A DNA stretch of 64,000 nt. Source: Pseudomonas sp. 21 (GTDB taxonomy: Bacteria > Pseudomonadota > Gammaproteobacteria > Pseudomonadales > Pseudomonadaceae). Of this stretch, positions 38,948-47,184 are shown piece after piece. The stretch is taken from positions 761,995-825,994 of the forward strand of contig NZ_JYOA01000001.1 of assembly GCF_000955805.1 (NCBI RefSeq). Reading direction: 5' to 3'. The notes under the pieces are model-generated. The model was not told the origin of the DNA, did no database searches, and saw only the letters and a list, made by a program, of their open reading frames with translations. A program made the translations under genes and the position numbers. Position 1 is the first letter of the stretch. Each line of letters starts with the position of its first letter.

Positions 38948-39345
38948 GCGCCAGGGGTAACCCCACGCCCCGTGATGCCCTCGCCCAATCAGCGCCGTCA
39001 CCACTCCATCCAGACGCTTTAATCGGCCGGCAGCATTGCCTGCTGCGCGGCCATCAGGCGCGCCTGAAACCCGAAAAAATCCGGATTTGCCTCCTTGCAG
39101 GCGGCGATCACCTCGCGCACGGCGCTGGGCTGCATTTCGTCAATCTGCTCCCGCGTGAGGGAGGTCATACGGATGAGATCAGGAATCGACGCGTCCTCGA
39201 ATAGCCCGCGGTCGACCAGGTCGCGGCCGTCCTGGTCCAGCGACTCCAGCCAAGAGCGCACTTCAGCCACTGTCAGCTCTCGGACGAGCACACGCATGCC
39301 CGTCGCCTGCAGCTTGATCTCCTTGGTATTGGTGACCTGCGTCAT
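38897..39345 (-). CDS. Tail assembly chaperone GT, -1 frameshift product
   Basis: Ribosomes that slip at 39073-39079 leave the G frame and read on to a stop at 38897. The added segment ends ...LDGVVTALIGRG, WGYPWRLFLNTLDAIERASKKR. The product is about 149 residues. In lambda the G:GT ratio, set by frameshift rate, is needed for tail assembly, with T contacting the tube and G coating the tape measure. The join is inferred from the slippery site and from the open -1 frame. Confidence 0.85.
39019..39345 (-). CDS. Tail assembly chaperone G
   Basis: 108 residues, MTQVTNTKEIKLQATGMRVL..., acidic and helical, with the LTVAEVRSWLE and PDLIRMTSLTREQIDEM segments typical of siphophage tail chaperones. 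The start at 39345 has GGGGA seven bases upstream. Its stop at 39019 is bypassed by a programmed frameshift to give GT. Confidence 0.88.
   Translation of the reverse strand: MTQVTNTKEIKLQATGMRVLVRELTVAEVRSWLESLDQDGRDLVDRGLFEDASIPDLIRMTSLTREQIDEMQPSAVREVIAACKEANPDFFGFQARLMAAQQAMLPAD
39073..39079 (-). promoter_or_regulatory. Programmed -1 ribosomal frameshift site T TTT TTC
   Basis: On the minus strand the heptamer TTTTTTC lies exactly in the X XXY YYZ phase of the G frame (GAT TTT TTC). It is 18 codons before the G stop. The -1 frame then stays open for 59 codons. Confidence 0.9.
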
Positions 39346-39358
39346 TTTCATTCCCCAT

Positions 39359-39380
39359 AAAAAACCCCGCCGAAGCGGGG
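39359..39380 (-). terminator. Terminator between the SH3 protein gene and G
   Basis: CCCCGC-CGAA-GCGGGG stem followed on the minus strand by TTTTTT. It stands inside the late operon, five bases after the SH3 gene and 14 before the G start. Confidence 0.8.
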
Positions 39381-39385
39381 TCTGT

Positions 39386-39925
39386 TCAATTCGATTTTGA
39401 TGCCGTGGGCACCGTGTCGGCCAACACCCATCCGTCCAGAGACTGGCCCCCCTTGAGCAGGCTGACCTGCTTCCAGCGACCAGCCGAACCACCGATCACC
39501 TGGACCGTGGCGCCATAGGGGATACCCGTCACCATCGCCTCGGCCATGTCGGAGGATCTGGACGGGATCGCCGGTGTTTTCATCAGGGCAACGTCTGAGC
39601 TTCGGATGACCCAGCTTTCACCCGCCTGCGCGCTGAGAAAGCTGCGCGCAGCTGGGGAACGCCCCTGGCTACCATCCCGGTAATAGGTATTGACGGCGAC
39701 CAGTAGCGCCGCCAGGGCTGCGACTGGCACCCATGCCCGCAGAGGCATACGTCGCCTCGGCACAACGACCGGCAGGACGACTCGCTTCGACGAAATCTTG
39801 GCCACCGGCAGCTCGCCAGAGGCCTGCAAGTTCCGCTTCAGCTCGTCGCGCTGCAGCTCGAAATGGAGATCGCAAAGGCCGGATCCGTTGTCCAGCGCAG
39901 GCTGCTCACAGTTGCGGCACTGCAT
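39386..39925 (-). CDS. Membrane-anchored protein with zinc-ribbon-like N terminus and SH3 domain
   Basis: 179 residues. The N terminus MQCRNCEQPALDNGSGLCDLHF has a C-x2-C...C-x2-H pattern suited to bind zinc. A basic patch and one membrane helix follow (about 70-88, WVPVAALAALLVAVNTYY). The C-terminal half is a bacterial SH3-like domain (DMAEAMVTGIPYGATVQVIGG, GGQSLDGWVLADTV). It is not a known tail gene yet sits between tube and chaperone genes. Perhaps a superinfection-exclusion or envelope protein; function unknown. Confidence 0.75.
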   Translation of the reverse strand: MQCRNCEQPALDNGSGLCDLHFELQRDELKRNLQASGELPVAKISSKRVVLPVVVPRRRMPLRAWVPVAALAALLVAVNTYYRDGSQGRSPAARSFLSAQAGESWVIRSSDVALMKTPAIPSRSSDMAEAMVTGIPYGATVQVIGGSAGRWKQVSLLKGGQSLDGWVLADTVPTASKSN

Positions 39926-39990
39926 AGGGGCTCCCTCCCAGTTGGAAATGGGAGGGACTTTACCCCCAGCAGCGTTGAGCAGGCCAGCCG

Positions 39991-40725
39991 TCAGTCCAGG
40001 AAGGTGACCGTCATGTACTGCGATACGCCCTGCCCAGACTTGGTGTCGTCTTTCTCGGCCTTCGCCGTGAACTCCATGCCGGCGAACTCGTCACCGATGG
40101 CGGACAGCGAGGCCGGCGAGTGGTTGATGCGAAAGACCTCGATGATCACCGGCCGCCCGGACTCGGCCTCGTTGAGGCCGACGAAGACGCTGCGATAGCG
40201 CTTGCCCGAAGCGACCAGCGCCTGGACAACGCCACGCGCGGCGTAGCTGTAGTCGACGGTGATATCTACACCGTCTTCCGGAACCTTCGCGGACGCTTTC
40301 ATGGTGGGGAGGCCCCCTGGACCAACGACGTAATCGGTGCCCTCCACCAGTTCGACGGCGCCGGCCTTAATCACCAGGTCGGAGGCGCCGGGGTTCTTCA
40401 GCAGGACCAGGCCGGTCGGGAAGGCACGGTGCGCCTCGCCAGTGACGGTACCCGCCTCGACGTCGTTCACTTCGCCGTACACGGCACGCGCGACGTTGGC
40501 GATCTTGAAGTGGCGAGCGTTGTAGGTGACGTTGACGCCGGTGATGCGCGTTACAGCCTTGTCGAGGCCGCCACCGGGGTTCGTGTAGTCCGGCAGTTCG
40601 ATGTCGTTGGTCTGCGCCTCGTAGGCCAGCGCGCTGCAGTTGCCGACTTCCAGCAGACCAGCCGGGTCCGAGAGATCTTCCAGGTACTGCTTGCCTACGC
40701 CGAGGTATGCGCCGTGGTCTTTCAT
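39991..40725 (-). CDS. Major tail tube protein (gpV-like)
   Basis: 244 residues, MKDHGAYLGVGKQYLEDLSD..., beta-rich. It is the most likely tube subunit, lying between tail terminator/head-tail genes and the chaperones. An internal region (VEGTDYVVGPGGLPTMKAS...) resembles the tube fold of siphophages. A hairpin (39933-39957, CCCTCCC/GGGAGGG) follows in the gap to the next gene. Confidence 0.85.
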   Translation of the reverse strand: MKDHGAYLGVGKQYLEDLSDPAGLLEVGNCSALAYEAQTNDIELPDYTNPGGGLDKAVTRITGVNVTYNARHFKIANVARAVYGEVNDVEAGTVTGEAHRAFPTGLVLLKNPGASDLVIKAGAVELVEGTDYVVGPGGLPTMKASAKVPEDGVDITVDYSYAARGVVQALVASGKRYRSVFVGLNEAESGRPVIIEVFRINHSPASLSAIGDEFAGMEFTAKAEKDDTKSGQGVSQYMTVTFLD

Positions 40726-40913
40726 TTACCTTCCTCCTGCTCGGCGCCGATCACGCCTTTACGCTTCAGCCAGGCTTCCTGGTCGGCGGTTACGTCGATC
40801 GTGTCGCCCACCTTCTTCTCCTGGCCATTGTGGGTGTGGGGTTTGTTGAGCTTGACCGAAACGAGCTTCGGCTCTTCTGCTGGCTGCCCAGCAGCCGGTG
40901 AAGGTTTTGGCAT
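40722..40913 (-). CDS. Small phage protein upstream of the tube gene
   Basis: 63 residues, Pro-rich N terminus, then KLNKPHTHNGQEKKVGDTID and a C-terminal TADQEAWLKRKGVIG. Similar small proteins precede tube genes in many siphophages; the role is not known. It overlaps the tube gene start by four bases. Confidence 0.75.
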   Translation of the reverse strand: MPKPSPAAGQPAEEPKLVSVKLNKPHTHNGQEKKVGDTIDVTADQEAWLKRKGVIGAEQEEGK

Positions 40914-40917
40914 GGGC

Positions 40918-41376
40918 TTACGCTCCTTGGATGATCACGTGCAGCTGCACGGGGAAAACGAGAGTGCCCGCCGCGAGCCCCTGCCCGGGCGGGAATGGCT
41001 TGCTGGTACCGAGAACAACGGAATACGGGCCGTCCTGGCCCCATGGATTTTTCTGCCCTGCCGGGACCTGCAGTGCCCGCACCAGATCGACGTACAGTGA
41101 ATCCAGCTCGGCGCGATAGGCCTCGACAGGCTGAACCGCTGCAACCAGCCGTCGCCCAATCAGTGCCTTGACGACACCGGCACCCGATTCAGGCGGCGGG
41201 TACTCGCCGGGCTGAATGGCAATGAATGGAAACGCCACGTCCTCTGCGCTCAGCAAGTCCTCAAGCCAGCCTTCCTTGATCCTGGTACCAGCGTCACTCA
41301 GGTAGCCGTTGGCTGGGACGATCTGTGAGAGACGCGCGACCAGGGCCTGGTGAGCGCGCTCAATTGGGTTGGTCAT
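40918..41376 (-). CDS. Tail terminator/minor tail protein (gpU-like)
   Basis: 152 residues, starting MTNPIERAHQALVARLSQIV. Conserved in size and in place after the gpZ-like gene, as lambda U is, which caps the tube and joins it to the head. It overlaps the gpZ-like gene by four bases. Assigned by order. Confidence 0.75.
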   Translation of the reverse strand: MTNPIERAHQALVARLSQIVPANGYLSDAGTRIKEGWLEDLLSAEDVAFPFIAIQPGEYPPPESGAGVVKALIGRRLVAAVQPVEAYRAELDSLYVDLVRALQVPAGQKNPWGQDGPYSVVLGTSKPFPPGQGLAAGTLVFPVQLHVIIQGA

Positions 41377-41942
41377 AGATCAGCTCGCGAGATTTGGCGC
41401 TCCACCTCCGCTTCGAGGTCGCGCTCTGCTTCATCGCCCAGCTCATCCAGCAGGGAGCCGAGTACCTGGGATGGAGAGGGGCCATGCAATACGTCGAGAG
41501 GTAGCCGCGGCTTACTGGATCGCTCAGCGATCAGACCACCTGCCGGGCCGATGGGCGCGATGAACGCCCCTTCGATCAGCTCAGTCCAGCCCTGCCCGAC
41601 CTGAACCTCCACCCCCGCCTTGACGCGCCGACCACCCTTACCCCGGCGATAGAGCTGCCGGTGTGGGAACTGGCTGAGCGTCACCCCCTTGCGCCGCGCG
41701 TAGATGATCACGCGCAGCTCTTCGGGGGTCGCTGGAATGAAGTTCACCTCGTCCTCGATGTAGCTCGGCTTCAGATGGACTTCATCGCGAATTGCCCGCC
41801 AGCTGCGAGTTCGCGTCCGACGGCCTACGGTGTTCAGGGCGATCTGGATCGCACGGCGCAGCTTGTCCGGCGCAACAGCGAAGCGCTGCTCCTGCCGGGC
41901 CAAGCCGTCGTACTCGATCCGGAAGCTGCTGTAGCCGGCCAT
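41373..41942 (-). CDS. Minor tail protein (gpZ-like)
   Basis: 189 residues with a helical N terminus (FAVAPDKLRRAIQIALNTVGRRTRTRSWRAI, Arg-rich) like the prophage minor tail protein Z family, and a loose acidic C terminus. It is thought to act in tail completion. The position between FII-like and U-like genes supports it. Confidence 0.8.
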   Translation of the reverse strand: MAGYSSFRIEYDGLARQEQRFAVAPDKLRRAIQIALNTVGRRTRTRSWRAIRDEVHLKPSYIEDEVNFIPATPEELRVIIYARRKGVTLSQFPHRQLYRRGKGGRRVKAGVEVQVGQGWTELIEGAFIAPIGPAGGLIAERSSKPRLPLDVLHGPSPSQVLGSLLDELGDEAERDLEAEVERQISRADL

Positions 41943-41945
41943 GCG

Positions 41946-42284
41946 TCACCTCAAGGGAAGGAGCGACCAGCGACTGACTAACCCGTCGGTGTCCAGGTGC
42001 TCATCGAGCGTGTACTCGCCATCCGACAAAGTAAGTTGCGCGCCGCGGCGAGGATTGGGGACCTGACAGAGCCGAAGCTCGGCCACATGCTGGACGGCGC
42101 GAAAGAGACCGTCGGCGCCCGCCACCTGGACGTCCCTGTCGTGGCACACCTCCACTTCCCTTGGAGGTGCGGATCCGGCGGGTTCGCGATAGACAGGGCG
42201 ACACCCGCCGGGCCGGCGATCACCGAAGACGTCAAACAACTGGTCATCCGCCCGCCCCATCAGTTCATCGAATGGGGCAGTCAC
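41946..42284 (-). CDS. Head-tail joining protein (gpFII-like)
   Basis: 112 residues, MTAPFDELMGRADDQLFDVFG..., with GAQLTLSDGEYTLDEHLDTD, similar in size and order to lambda FII, which sits under the portal/gpW collar and receives the tail. It starts three bases after the preceding small gene and three bases before the gpZ-like gene. Confidence 0.78.
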   Translation of the reverse strand: MTAPFDELMGRADDQLFDVFGDRRPGGCRPVYREPAGSAPPREVEVCHDRDVQVAGADGLFRAVQHVAELRLCQVPNPRRGAQLTLSDGEYTLDEHLDTDGLVSRWSLLPLR

Positions 42285-42286
42285 AG

Positions 42287-42535
42287 TCAGTCACCGCTGT
42301 TGTCGTCGCCGCCAGCATCGCCGCCGGCGCCGCCGTCCGGCGTGGCATTACCAGCCGCAGCCTTGCCAACTGTCATGCCATCGTCGTCGGCGTCGATGAT
42401 GCCCTCGGCTTTCAGGTCTTTGACCAGCCAGCCCGGTACCGGCTGCGGCTGGTCGCTGCGTAGGAGAGCGATCTTCTGACCTTTCTTGTCCTTGGTTTCG
42501 ATGGTGGCTTTCACCAGGTAGAGTTTGTCCGCCAT
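42287..42535 (-). CDS. Small head-region protein
   Basis: 82 residues: KLYLVKATIETKDKKGQKIALL and an acidic Gly/Asp-rich tail. It stands where lambda has FI, which helps DNA packaging and also has an acidic, disordered part. I see no clear similarity, so the role is positional. Confidence 0.7.
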   Translation of the reverse strand: MADKLYLVKATIETKDKKGQKIALLRSDQPQPVPGWLVKDLKAEGIIDADDDGMTVGKAAAGNATPDGGAGGDAGGDDNSGD

Positions 42536-42590
42536 GTTGCTTTCCTCGATTCAGGCCGCCGATGGCGGCCTGGGTTGGACGTGAGACCTA

Positions 42591-43616
42591 TCAGGCCACC
42601 TTGATGACGACGAACTCGTCAGCGTCGAACAGCGCGGGCACCGGCGCAGACTGGGTCTGCACCCACTCCACACTGGGGTTCTTGGTGAACCAGTTCGACG
42701 GGTAGCGAGTCGCCTCGGCGATGCCGTCCGCATTGGCCTCGGCATCCTGGATGCCGCCATAGGCCATGACGTTGTCAGCGGCAGAGGGCGCGATCAGAAC
42801 GGTGTTATCCGGCATGTAATTCAGCTTCGCGCCGGTGCCGTCCTCGTATTGCCCGGTGTAGACGAGGATCTCGTACTCCCCGTAGAAGCCCTTGCGCATC
42901 ACGACCTTGTCGAGCTGCGGACCGAGCTCCAGCTGCGAGGTGCTGCCACGGCGGGTTTCCAGCATCTCGCGAACAGCCTTGAAGCGGCCAAACAGGCGCC
43001 AGGCCTTCTTGTCCATCAGAAGGATGCCGCTCGCGCCGTTGGCGTTGGCCGCCCAGTCCTCGATGTCCTCCGCGGGGTCGTAGGTATCCGGGTCAACGGT
43101 GTCCCACTTCGCCGCGCCGATCAGGGTGATCTGGTTACCCGCGGAACGACCGTAGTCCACTTCCTGGGTCTCGTAGTCCTCCCCCTGGACGACCACCTTG
43201 CCGGTAATCACCGCCTGAACCGCCATCCACTCCTCGCGGGCGACGATCGACTGTTCCTGATCGAGCAGAATGTCGGCGATGACAGCATTGCGGCGCTCGG
43301 CGGCAGTGAGCTCACCGCCGAGCGCTTCGCCCAGCGCACGCTTGAGCAGGCGAGTCGGACGCACCACATCAGTCGGCTTCACGTACGCCGGCTTGAAGGT
43401 GGTCAGCACGCCGCCACGCTCGCGGCGAGCGCGGCCGGAAACCATCGGCGCCACGAAAGGCGCCAGGCGGACGCCGGTCTTGATCTTGTCGAATGCCACT
43501 TCTTCGGAAGGGAAAGTAGCCACCGTGGGGAAGAACATCTGCAGGAACAGCGGGGTGAACTTGGGCTGGATTTTCTTGACCCCCAGCAGAGTCGTGGTGC
43601 TGAAGCCATCGGCCAT
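42591..43616 (-). CDS. Major capsid protein (gpE-like)
   Basis: 341 residues, the same length as lambda gpE, with HK97-fold features: FSTTTLLGVKKIQPKFTPL at the N terminus, EEWMAVQAVITGKVVVQGED, and MPDNTVLIAPSA near the C terminus. The start MADGFSTTTLL at 43616 has AGGAG eight bases upstream and is preferred to 43649. It forms the icosahedral shell, stabilised by the adjacent D protein. Confidence 0.95.
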   Translation of the reverse strand: MADGFSTTTLLGVKKIQPKFTPLFLQMFFPTVATFPSEEVAFDKIKTGVRLAPFVAPMVSGRARRERGGVLTTFKPAYVKPTDVVRPTRLLKRALGEALGGELTAAERRNAVIADILLDQEQSIVAREEWMAVQAVITGKVVVQGEDYETQEVDYGRSAGNQITLIGAAKWDTVDPDTYDPAEDIEDWAANANGASGILLMDKKAWRLFGRFKAVREMLETRRGSTSQLELGPQLDKVVMRKGFYGEYEILVYTGQYEDGTGAKLNYMPDNTVLIAPSAADNVMAYGGIQDAEANADGIAEATRYPSNWFTKNPSVEWVQTQSAPVPALFDADEFVVIKVA

Positions 43617-43630
43617 CGAGGTATCTCCTG

Positions 43631-43657
43631 AAAAAAGAAAGGACCGCATTGCGGTCC
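43631..43657 (-). terminator. Terminator between decoration and capsid genes
   Basis: Seven-base-pair GGACCGC/GCGGTCC stem followed on the minus strand by TTTCTTTTTT. A strong-looking intrinsic terminator inside the late operon. Confidence 0.8.
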
Positions 43658-43684
43658 TCTGAAAGTTGGGTCAGCGACGCCGGA

Positions 43685-44035
43685 TCAGGCCGGCAGCTGG
43701 AAGCTGATGGGGGTACCGACGAAGGCTCCCAGCTTCTGCACTGCCGTGGCACCGACCGGCCAGTTCACCAACTCCGGATTGAAGGTGCCGGCCTTGACCA
43801 GCTGCGCAACAACATCGGCGGAAGCTGCGTTGACCTGGTAGGAGGTCAGACGCACCGCCTTTTCGGAGCCATCAGTAGCAGTCGGATTCCACACGACGAA
43901 CTTACCGGTGGCGGTCACCTGACCCAGCGGCGTGCGGTCCGGCACATTGGCTCCGGAAGCGACAGTGCCAAGGGTGGTCTGAATCTGGTCGGAACCGGTG
44001 TTCCAGTTATCGACGGGTTGCTGCAAGGTGCTCAT
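43685..44035 (-). CDS. Head decoration protein (gpD-like)
   Basis: 116 residues, MSTLQQPVDNWNTGSDQIQT..., beta-rich, with AFVGTPISFQL at the C terminus as in gpD. It trims the expanded capsid as trimers. Its ATG overlaps the protease stop (ATGA). Confidence 0.88.
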   Translation of the reverse strand: MSTLQQPVDNWNTGSDQIQTTLGTVASGANVPDRTPLGQVTATGKFVVWNPTATDGSEKAVRLTSYQVNAASADVVAQLVKAGTFNPELVNWPVGATAVQKLGAFVGTPISFQLPA

Positions 44036-44436
44036 GCGCGTTTGCTCCCGGTGGCTTTGTTGTGGGCGGCAACGATCTGCTCGGCCTCACTCGGTTCTGC
44101 GAATTCGCCGGCGGCACCGGCGGCGGGTTGGCCTTCACTCGCCATCAGCCGATCCAGCGCGGTGCTGGAGTCGAGGCGATCTCCGCCGGATTGCGCAGCG
44201 GCCTTCAGCGTCGCGACAGCCTCCTCCACGCCTACCGACGTGTTGAATGCCAGGTGCTGGGCCAGGCCTTCGCGGCCCTTGGCTTCAGCGTGCTGGAGAA
44301 TGCCGCTGATACGCTCGCGCTCCGAGGCAGCCGGGGTGGGTTGGCCGCCTCCGGCGGCAGGGGCCGGCTGCACGGTGTCGGCGGCCGGGGTCAGGGTGTC
44401 GGCAGTGATGCCGGTGGTGGTATCGGACGGGGGCAT
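44032..44436 (-). CDS. Internal scaffold protein (Nu3-like), nested in the protease gene
   Basis: An in-frame ATG at 44436 (MPPSDTTTGITADTL) has a near-perfect AGGAG six bases upstream inside the protease gene. The product, 134 residues, is the helical scaffold region. Lambda makes its scaffold Nu3 in the same nested way from gene C. Not a separate frame, but a separate translation start. Confidence 0.7.
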   Translation of the reverse strand: MPPSDTTTGITADTLTPAADTVQPAPAAGGGQPTPAASERERISGILQHAEAKGREGLAQHLAFNTSVGVEEAVATLKAAAQSGGDRLDSSTALDRLMASEGQPAAGAAGEFAEPSEAEQIVAAHNKATGSKRA

Positions 44437-45348
44437 GCTCGCTCCTGATGTAAGAACCCTGCCCTGGCCGGACAGGTACTCGGTGAACTCGGCGACGGCC
44501 TCATGACCGTTCACCATCTGATCGGCAAAGCCGATTTCAATTGCCTCCTCGCCTCGCAGGCAGGCCGCTTCCGTGGCGAGCACCTGCTCGACCGACAGGC
44601 CTAGGTTCTGCGCAACGATCGTCGCGAACTGGAGGCGAAGTGCATCGGTACTGGCTTGGAACGTGGCCAGCACGTCGTCCGGGAGATCCTCGTAAGGATT
44701 GCCCTCGACCTTGTGCGCACCGGAATGGATCAGGGTGACCTTGATCCCCTCCTGCTTGAGAAAGTCCTCGTAGCTGGCATGGGCCATGACCACACCGACA
44801 GAGCCGTTGATGCCGGTCTGCGTGATCAGGCGCCGCGACCCAGCGCTGGCCAGAGCCATACCGCCAGAGCAGGCCATGTCGTAGCACAAGGACCAGAGCG
44901 GCTTGCCAGCCTGATCGGCAAGCTGCCGGAGGCGGGCAACCGCGTCGAAGCAGCCGGCGACCTCGCCGCCTGGCGTGTCGAGGTCAAGCAGGATGCCGTT
45001 GACGTCCGGATCACCCAGCGCTTCGGTCACTCGGGCAACGATGCCGTCGTATCCAGTCATGCCACTGTATGGCTTCAAGTACCCGTACTTGTGGACCAGG
45101 CTGCCGCTCACCGGAATGATCGCAGCGCCGTTTACCACCTCGAACGGCCGGACTCTTTCGCGAGCCGGCTCGAAGCTTTCCGCATTCATCCGCAACTTTT
45201 GCCCGGTAGATACCTGGCCTTCGACGTCCTGCAGTTCACTGATGTTGAGTCTGCCAGCCAGTGCGCTAAAGAAGACGCGGGCATAGCCGGGCTCAAGCAG
45301 CAGGGGCGTGTTCAGCACCCGGCTGGCAATATGGGGAATCTGTTTCAT
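44032..45348 (-). CDS. S49-family head maturation protease with fused scaffold (gpC-like)
   Basis: 438 residues. The ClpP-like protease part (about 1-290) has the nucleophile in YDMACSGGMALASAG and the lysine base in HSGAHKVEGNPYEDL. The C-terminal helical, Ala/Glu-rich tail (about 330-438) is the scaffold region, also made alone from an internal start. It removes scaffold during head maturation. I choose MKQIPHIASRVLNTP (45348), which fits the family, instead of the far upstream start. A hairpin lies between it and the portal gene. Confidence 0.92.
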   Translation of the reverse strand: MKQIPHIASRVLNTPLLLEPGYARVFFSALAGRLNISELQDVEGQVSTGQKLRMNAESFEPARERVRPFEVVNGAAIIPVSGSLVHKYGYLKPYSGMTGYDGIVARVTEALGDPDVNGILLDLDTPGGEVAGCFDAVARLRQLADQAGKPLWSLCYDMACSGGMALASAGSRRLITQTGINGSVGVVMAHASYEDFLKQEGIKVTLIHSGAHKVEGNPYEDLPDDVLATFQASTDALRLQFATIVAQNLGLSVEQVLATEAACLRGEEAIEIGFADQMVNGHEAVAEFTEYLSGQGRVLTSGASMPPSDTTTGITADTLTPAADTVQPAPAAGGGQPTPAASERERISGILQHAEAKGREGLAQHLAFNTSVGVEEAVATLKAAAQSGGDRLDSSTALDRLMASEGQPAAGAAGEFAEPSEAEQIVAAHNKATGSKRA

Positions 45349-45365
45349 GTAGGGTCCCTGAAACG

Positions 45366-45392
45366 GTGAAGCCCGCACGGGGCGGGCTTCAC
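45366..45392 (-). terminator. Hairpin between portal and protease genes
   Basis: Eleven-base-pair stem GTGAAGCCCGC/GCGGGCTTCAC overlapping the portal stop. Only CCGTTTC follows on the minus strand, so it is a weak terminator or mRNA processing signal. Confidence 0.5.
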
Positions 45393-46978
45393 TCTGTGGG
45401 TTCGGCAACTGCTGGCTCGGAGTCCAGCGCCTGGGTGGCCATCCAACTGGCAGGGGGTAGCCCGGCCTCTCGGCGCTCACGCATCTCGCGCACCTGTTGC
45501 GCGAAGGTCTCCTGGTAATCCTCACCCAGCAGCGCCAGTTCCTTCTCGTAGGTGCTGAGGCCCGACTCGATGCGCAGCACCGACTCCTTGACCTCCTTCA
45601 GACCATCGATCGCCAACCGGCCGGCGCCGATCCAGTCGCAATTGCTCCAGGCGCCGCGCGCCTCGTAGAAGTTGCGCGTGGCCTTGCGCGGCAGAGTCAG
45701 TTCCCGCCGCTGCAGCGCCTCCTCGAATGCCAGCGTGAACAGCTGGGATGCGAAGCGCGAGGCGATGACCTTCCTCCGCCCCATGTAGTAGCGCCAACCT
45801 TCCATCATCGAAGCGCGGGCGCTGCTGTAGGTGCTCTGCCGGTAGTCCTTGGCAAAGGGCTCATAGGGCACATTCATCCCCGCCGCCATCCAACGGAGAA
45901 TCGAGGACTCCAGGTCGGTGAACCCGTTATCGACGTTGCCGCTGGTCTTCAGCATCAACTTCTCGTTGGGCAGCAGGTGCGGGACCTTCACGCCATTGAG
46001 CTTGAGCCGGGTGCCACCGTGATAGCTGTTCACCGCCATCATGTACTTGGCCAAGCCGGTATCGACGTCCTCGGCATCGGCGCCGATGATCTGCATCGCG
46101 GCCTCTGTGCCCAGCTCGGTCTCGATCACGGCCGCATACATGGCGTTGACGATCGCGTTCTGCAGCTTGGTGTGCTGCAGCTTGGGGAGCATGTGCATCT
46201 GCTCCAGCACGCTCAGGAACTGGTTAGCGCCGCGTGTCTGGCCATCCTCCATGGGTTCGAAGATGTGGATGAAGTTCTGTCGGCCGGTGCTGGTCTCTCG
46301 CAGTATCCGCACCCACTCGTTGCCAAAGCCGGTACCGAAGCCGAGACCTCCAGCTGAGGTGCTCCGCACGTGGTATGCCAAGGCGGCGCCGTGGGAGTCG
46401 AACTCGATACCTGCACGAAGCCGGTCGGAATCGCGGCGCTCGTTGGGATTGCACAGCCGCTTGGGGCTGAGCATCCGAACGCAAGTGCGCATGCTGGTGC
46501 CACGACGCTCCAGCCACTCGGCCTGAGCAATGATTTCGCCGGTGCGGGTGTGGGTGGCGATGCCCTCTCGAACCATCATGGTCGCGGTGCGTTTGCGCTC
46601 CACATCGAGCCAGCAACCTTGCGGGTCCTCGGCAATCTCCATCCACCAGGCTTCGACGTCCTGGGCAAACGAGCGAGCATCCTCGTCGGTAATCCCTAAC
46701 CGGCGCCACCGTGGCTTGTAGCTGAGCCTGAACAGGTGACCTACCACGTTGTCGATGTGAAGCTGCACTCCGTTCGCGGCGAAGGCGTTGTTACGAGTGA
46801 CGTCCTCCGCTCGGGCGTTACCCAGGTCCAGTCGAGGCAGCAAGGCCGCATCCACGGTCTTCAGCGACGGCGTCCATTGCGCGAGCTGCCCGCCGAAGCC
46901 GCTGCCCGTGCCCTGCCAGCCGCTGACCATCTGCCGGGCAGGCCGGCCGTTCGGATGAAGGATCGGACTGTCGATCAT
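45389..46978 (-). CDS. Portal protein (gpB-like)
   Basis: 529 residues of the lambda portal family. Typical segments are DNAFAANGVQLHIDNVVGHLF-like text near residue 70 (NNAFAANGVQLHIDN), VEAWWMEIAEDPQGC, and IHIFEPMEDGQTRGANQFL near residue 240. The dodecameric portal is the entry for DNA and the seat for the tail. It overlaps gpW by four bases upstream. Confidence 0.95.
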   Translation of the reverse strand: MIDSPILHPNGRPARQMVSGWQGTGSGFGGQLAQWTPSLKTVDAALLPRLDLGNARAEDVTRNNAFAANGVQLHIDNVVGHLFRLSYKPRWRRLGITDEDARSFAQDVEAWWMEIAEDPQGCWLDVERKRTATMMVREGIATHTRTGEIIAQAEWLERRGTSMRTCVRMLSPKRLCNPNERRDSDRLRAGIEFDSHGAALAYHVRSTSAGGLGFGTGFGNEWVRILRETSTGRQNFIHIFEPMEDGQTRGANQFLSVLEQMHMLPKLQHTKLQNAIVNAMYAAVIETELGTEAAMQIIGADAEDVDTGLAKYMMAVNSYHGGTRLKLNGVKVPHLLPNEKLMLKTSGNVDNGFTDLESSILRWMAAGMNVPYEPFAKDYRQSTYSSARASMMEGWRYYMGRRKVIASRFASQLFTLAFEEALQRRELTLPRKATRNFYEARGAWSNCDWIGAGRLAIDGLKEVKESVLRIESGLSTYEKELALLGEDYQETFAQQVREMRERREAGLPPASWMATQALDSEPAVAEPTE

Positions 46979-47184
46979 GCCACCACCCCCGCCGGCCCGC
47001 GGCGACGACCGAGGCCATGGCCGGAGCGCTGCTCCAGCCGATCAATGTAGGCCTCCAGGTCCGCGCGATCGGCAGGCTTGAACTCCACGCGTTTTCCGTC
47101 CCGCTGGATGCTCACCGTGCTGGTACCGGTGATCAAGCGGTGGAGCGCTGCACGGGCCTCGTCCAGTTCGTTCTGCAGAGTCAT
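46975..47184 (-). CDS. Head-tail connector gpW-like protein
   Basis: 69 residues, MTLQNELDEARAALHRLITG..., with RKVEF-like VQRDGKRVEFKPADRADLEA near the middle, the known gpW fold pattern of two helices and a hairpin. It overlaps terminase (47181) and portal (46978) by four bases each, so all three are coupled. Confidence 0.88.
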   Translation of the reverse strand: MTLQNELDEARAALHRLITGTSTVSIQRDGKRVEFKPADRADLEAYIDRLEQRSGHGLGRRRGPAGVVA

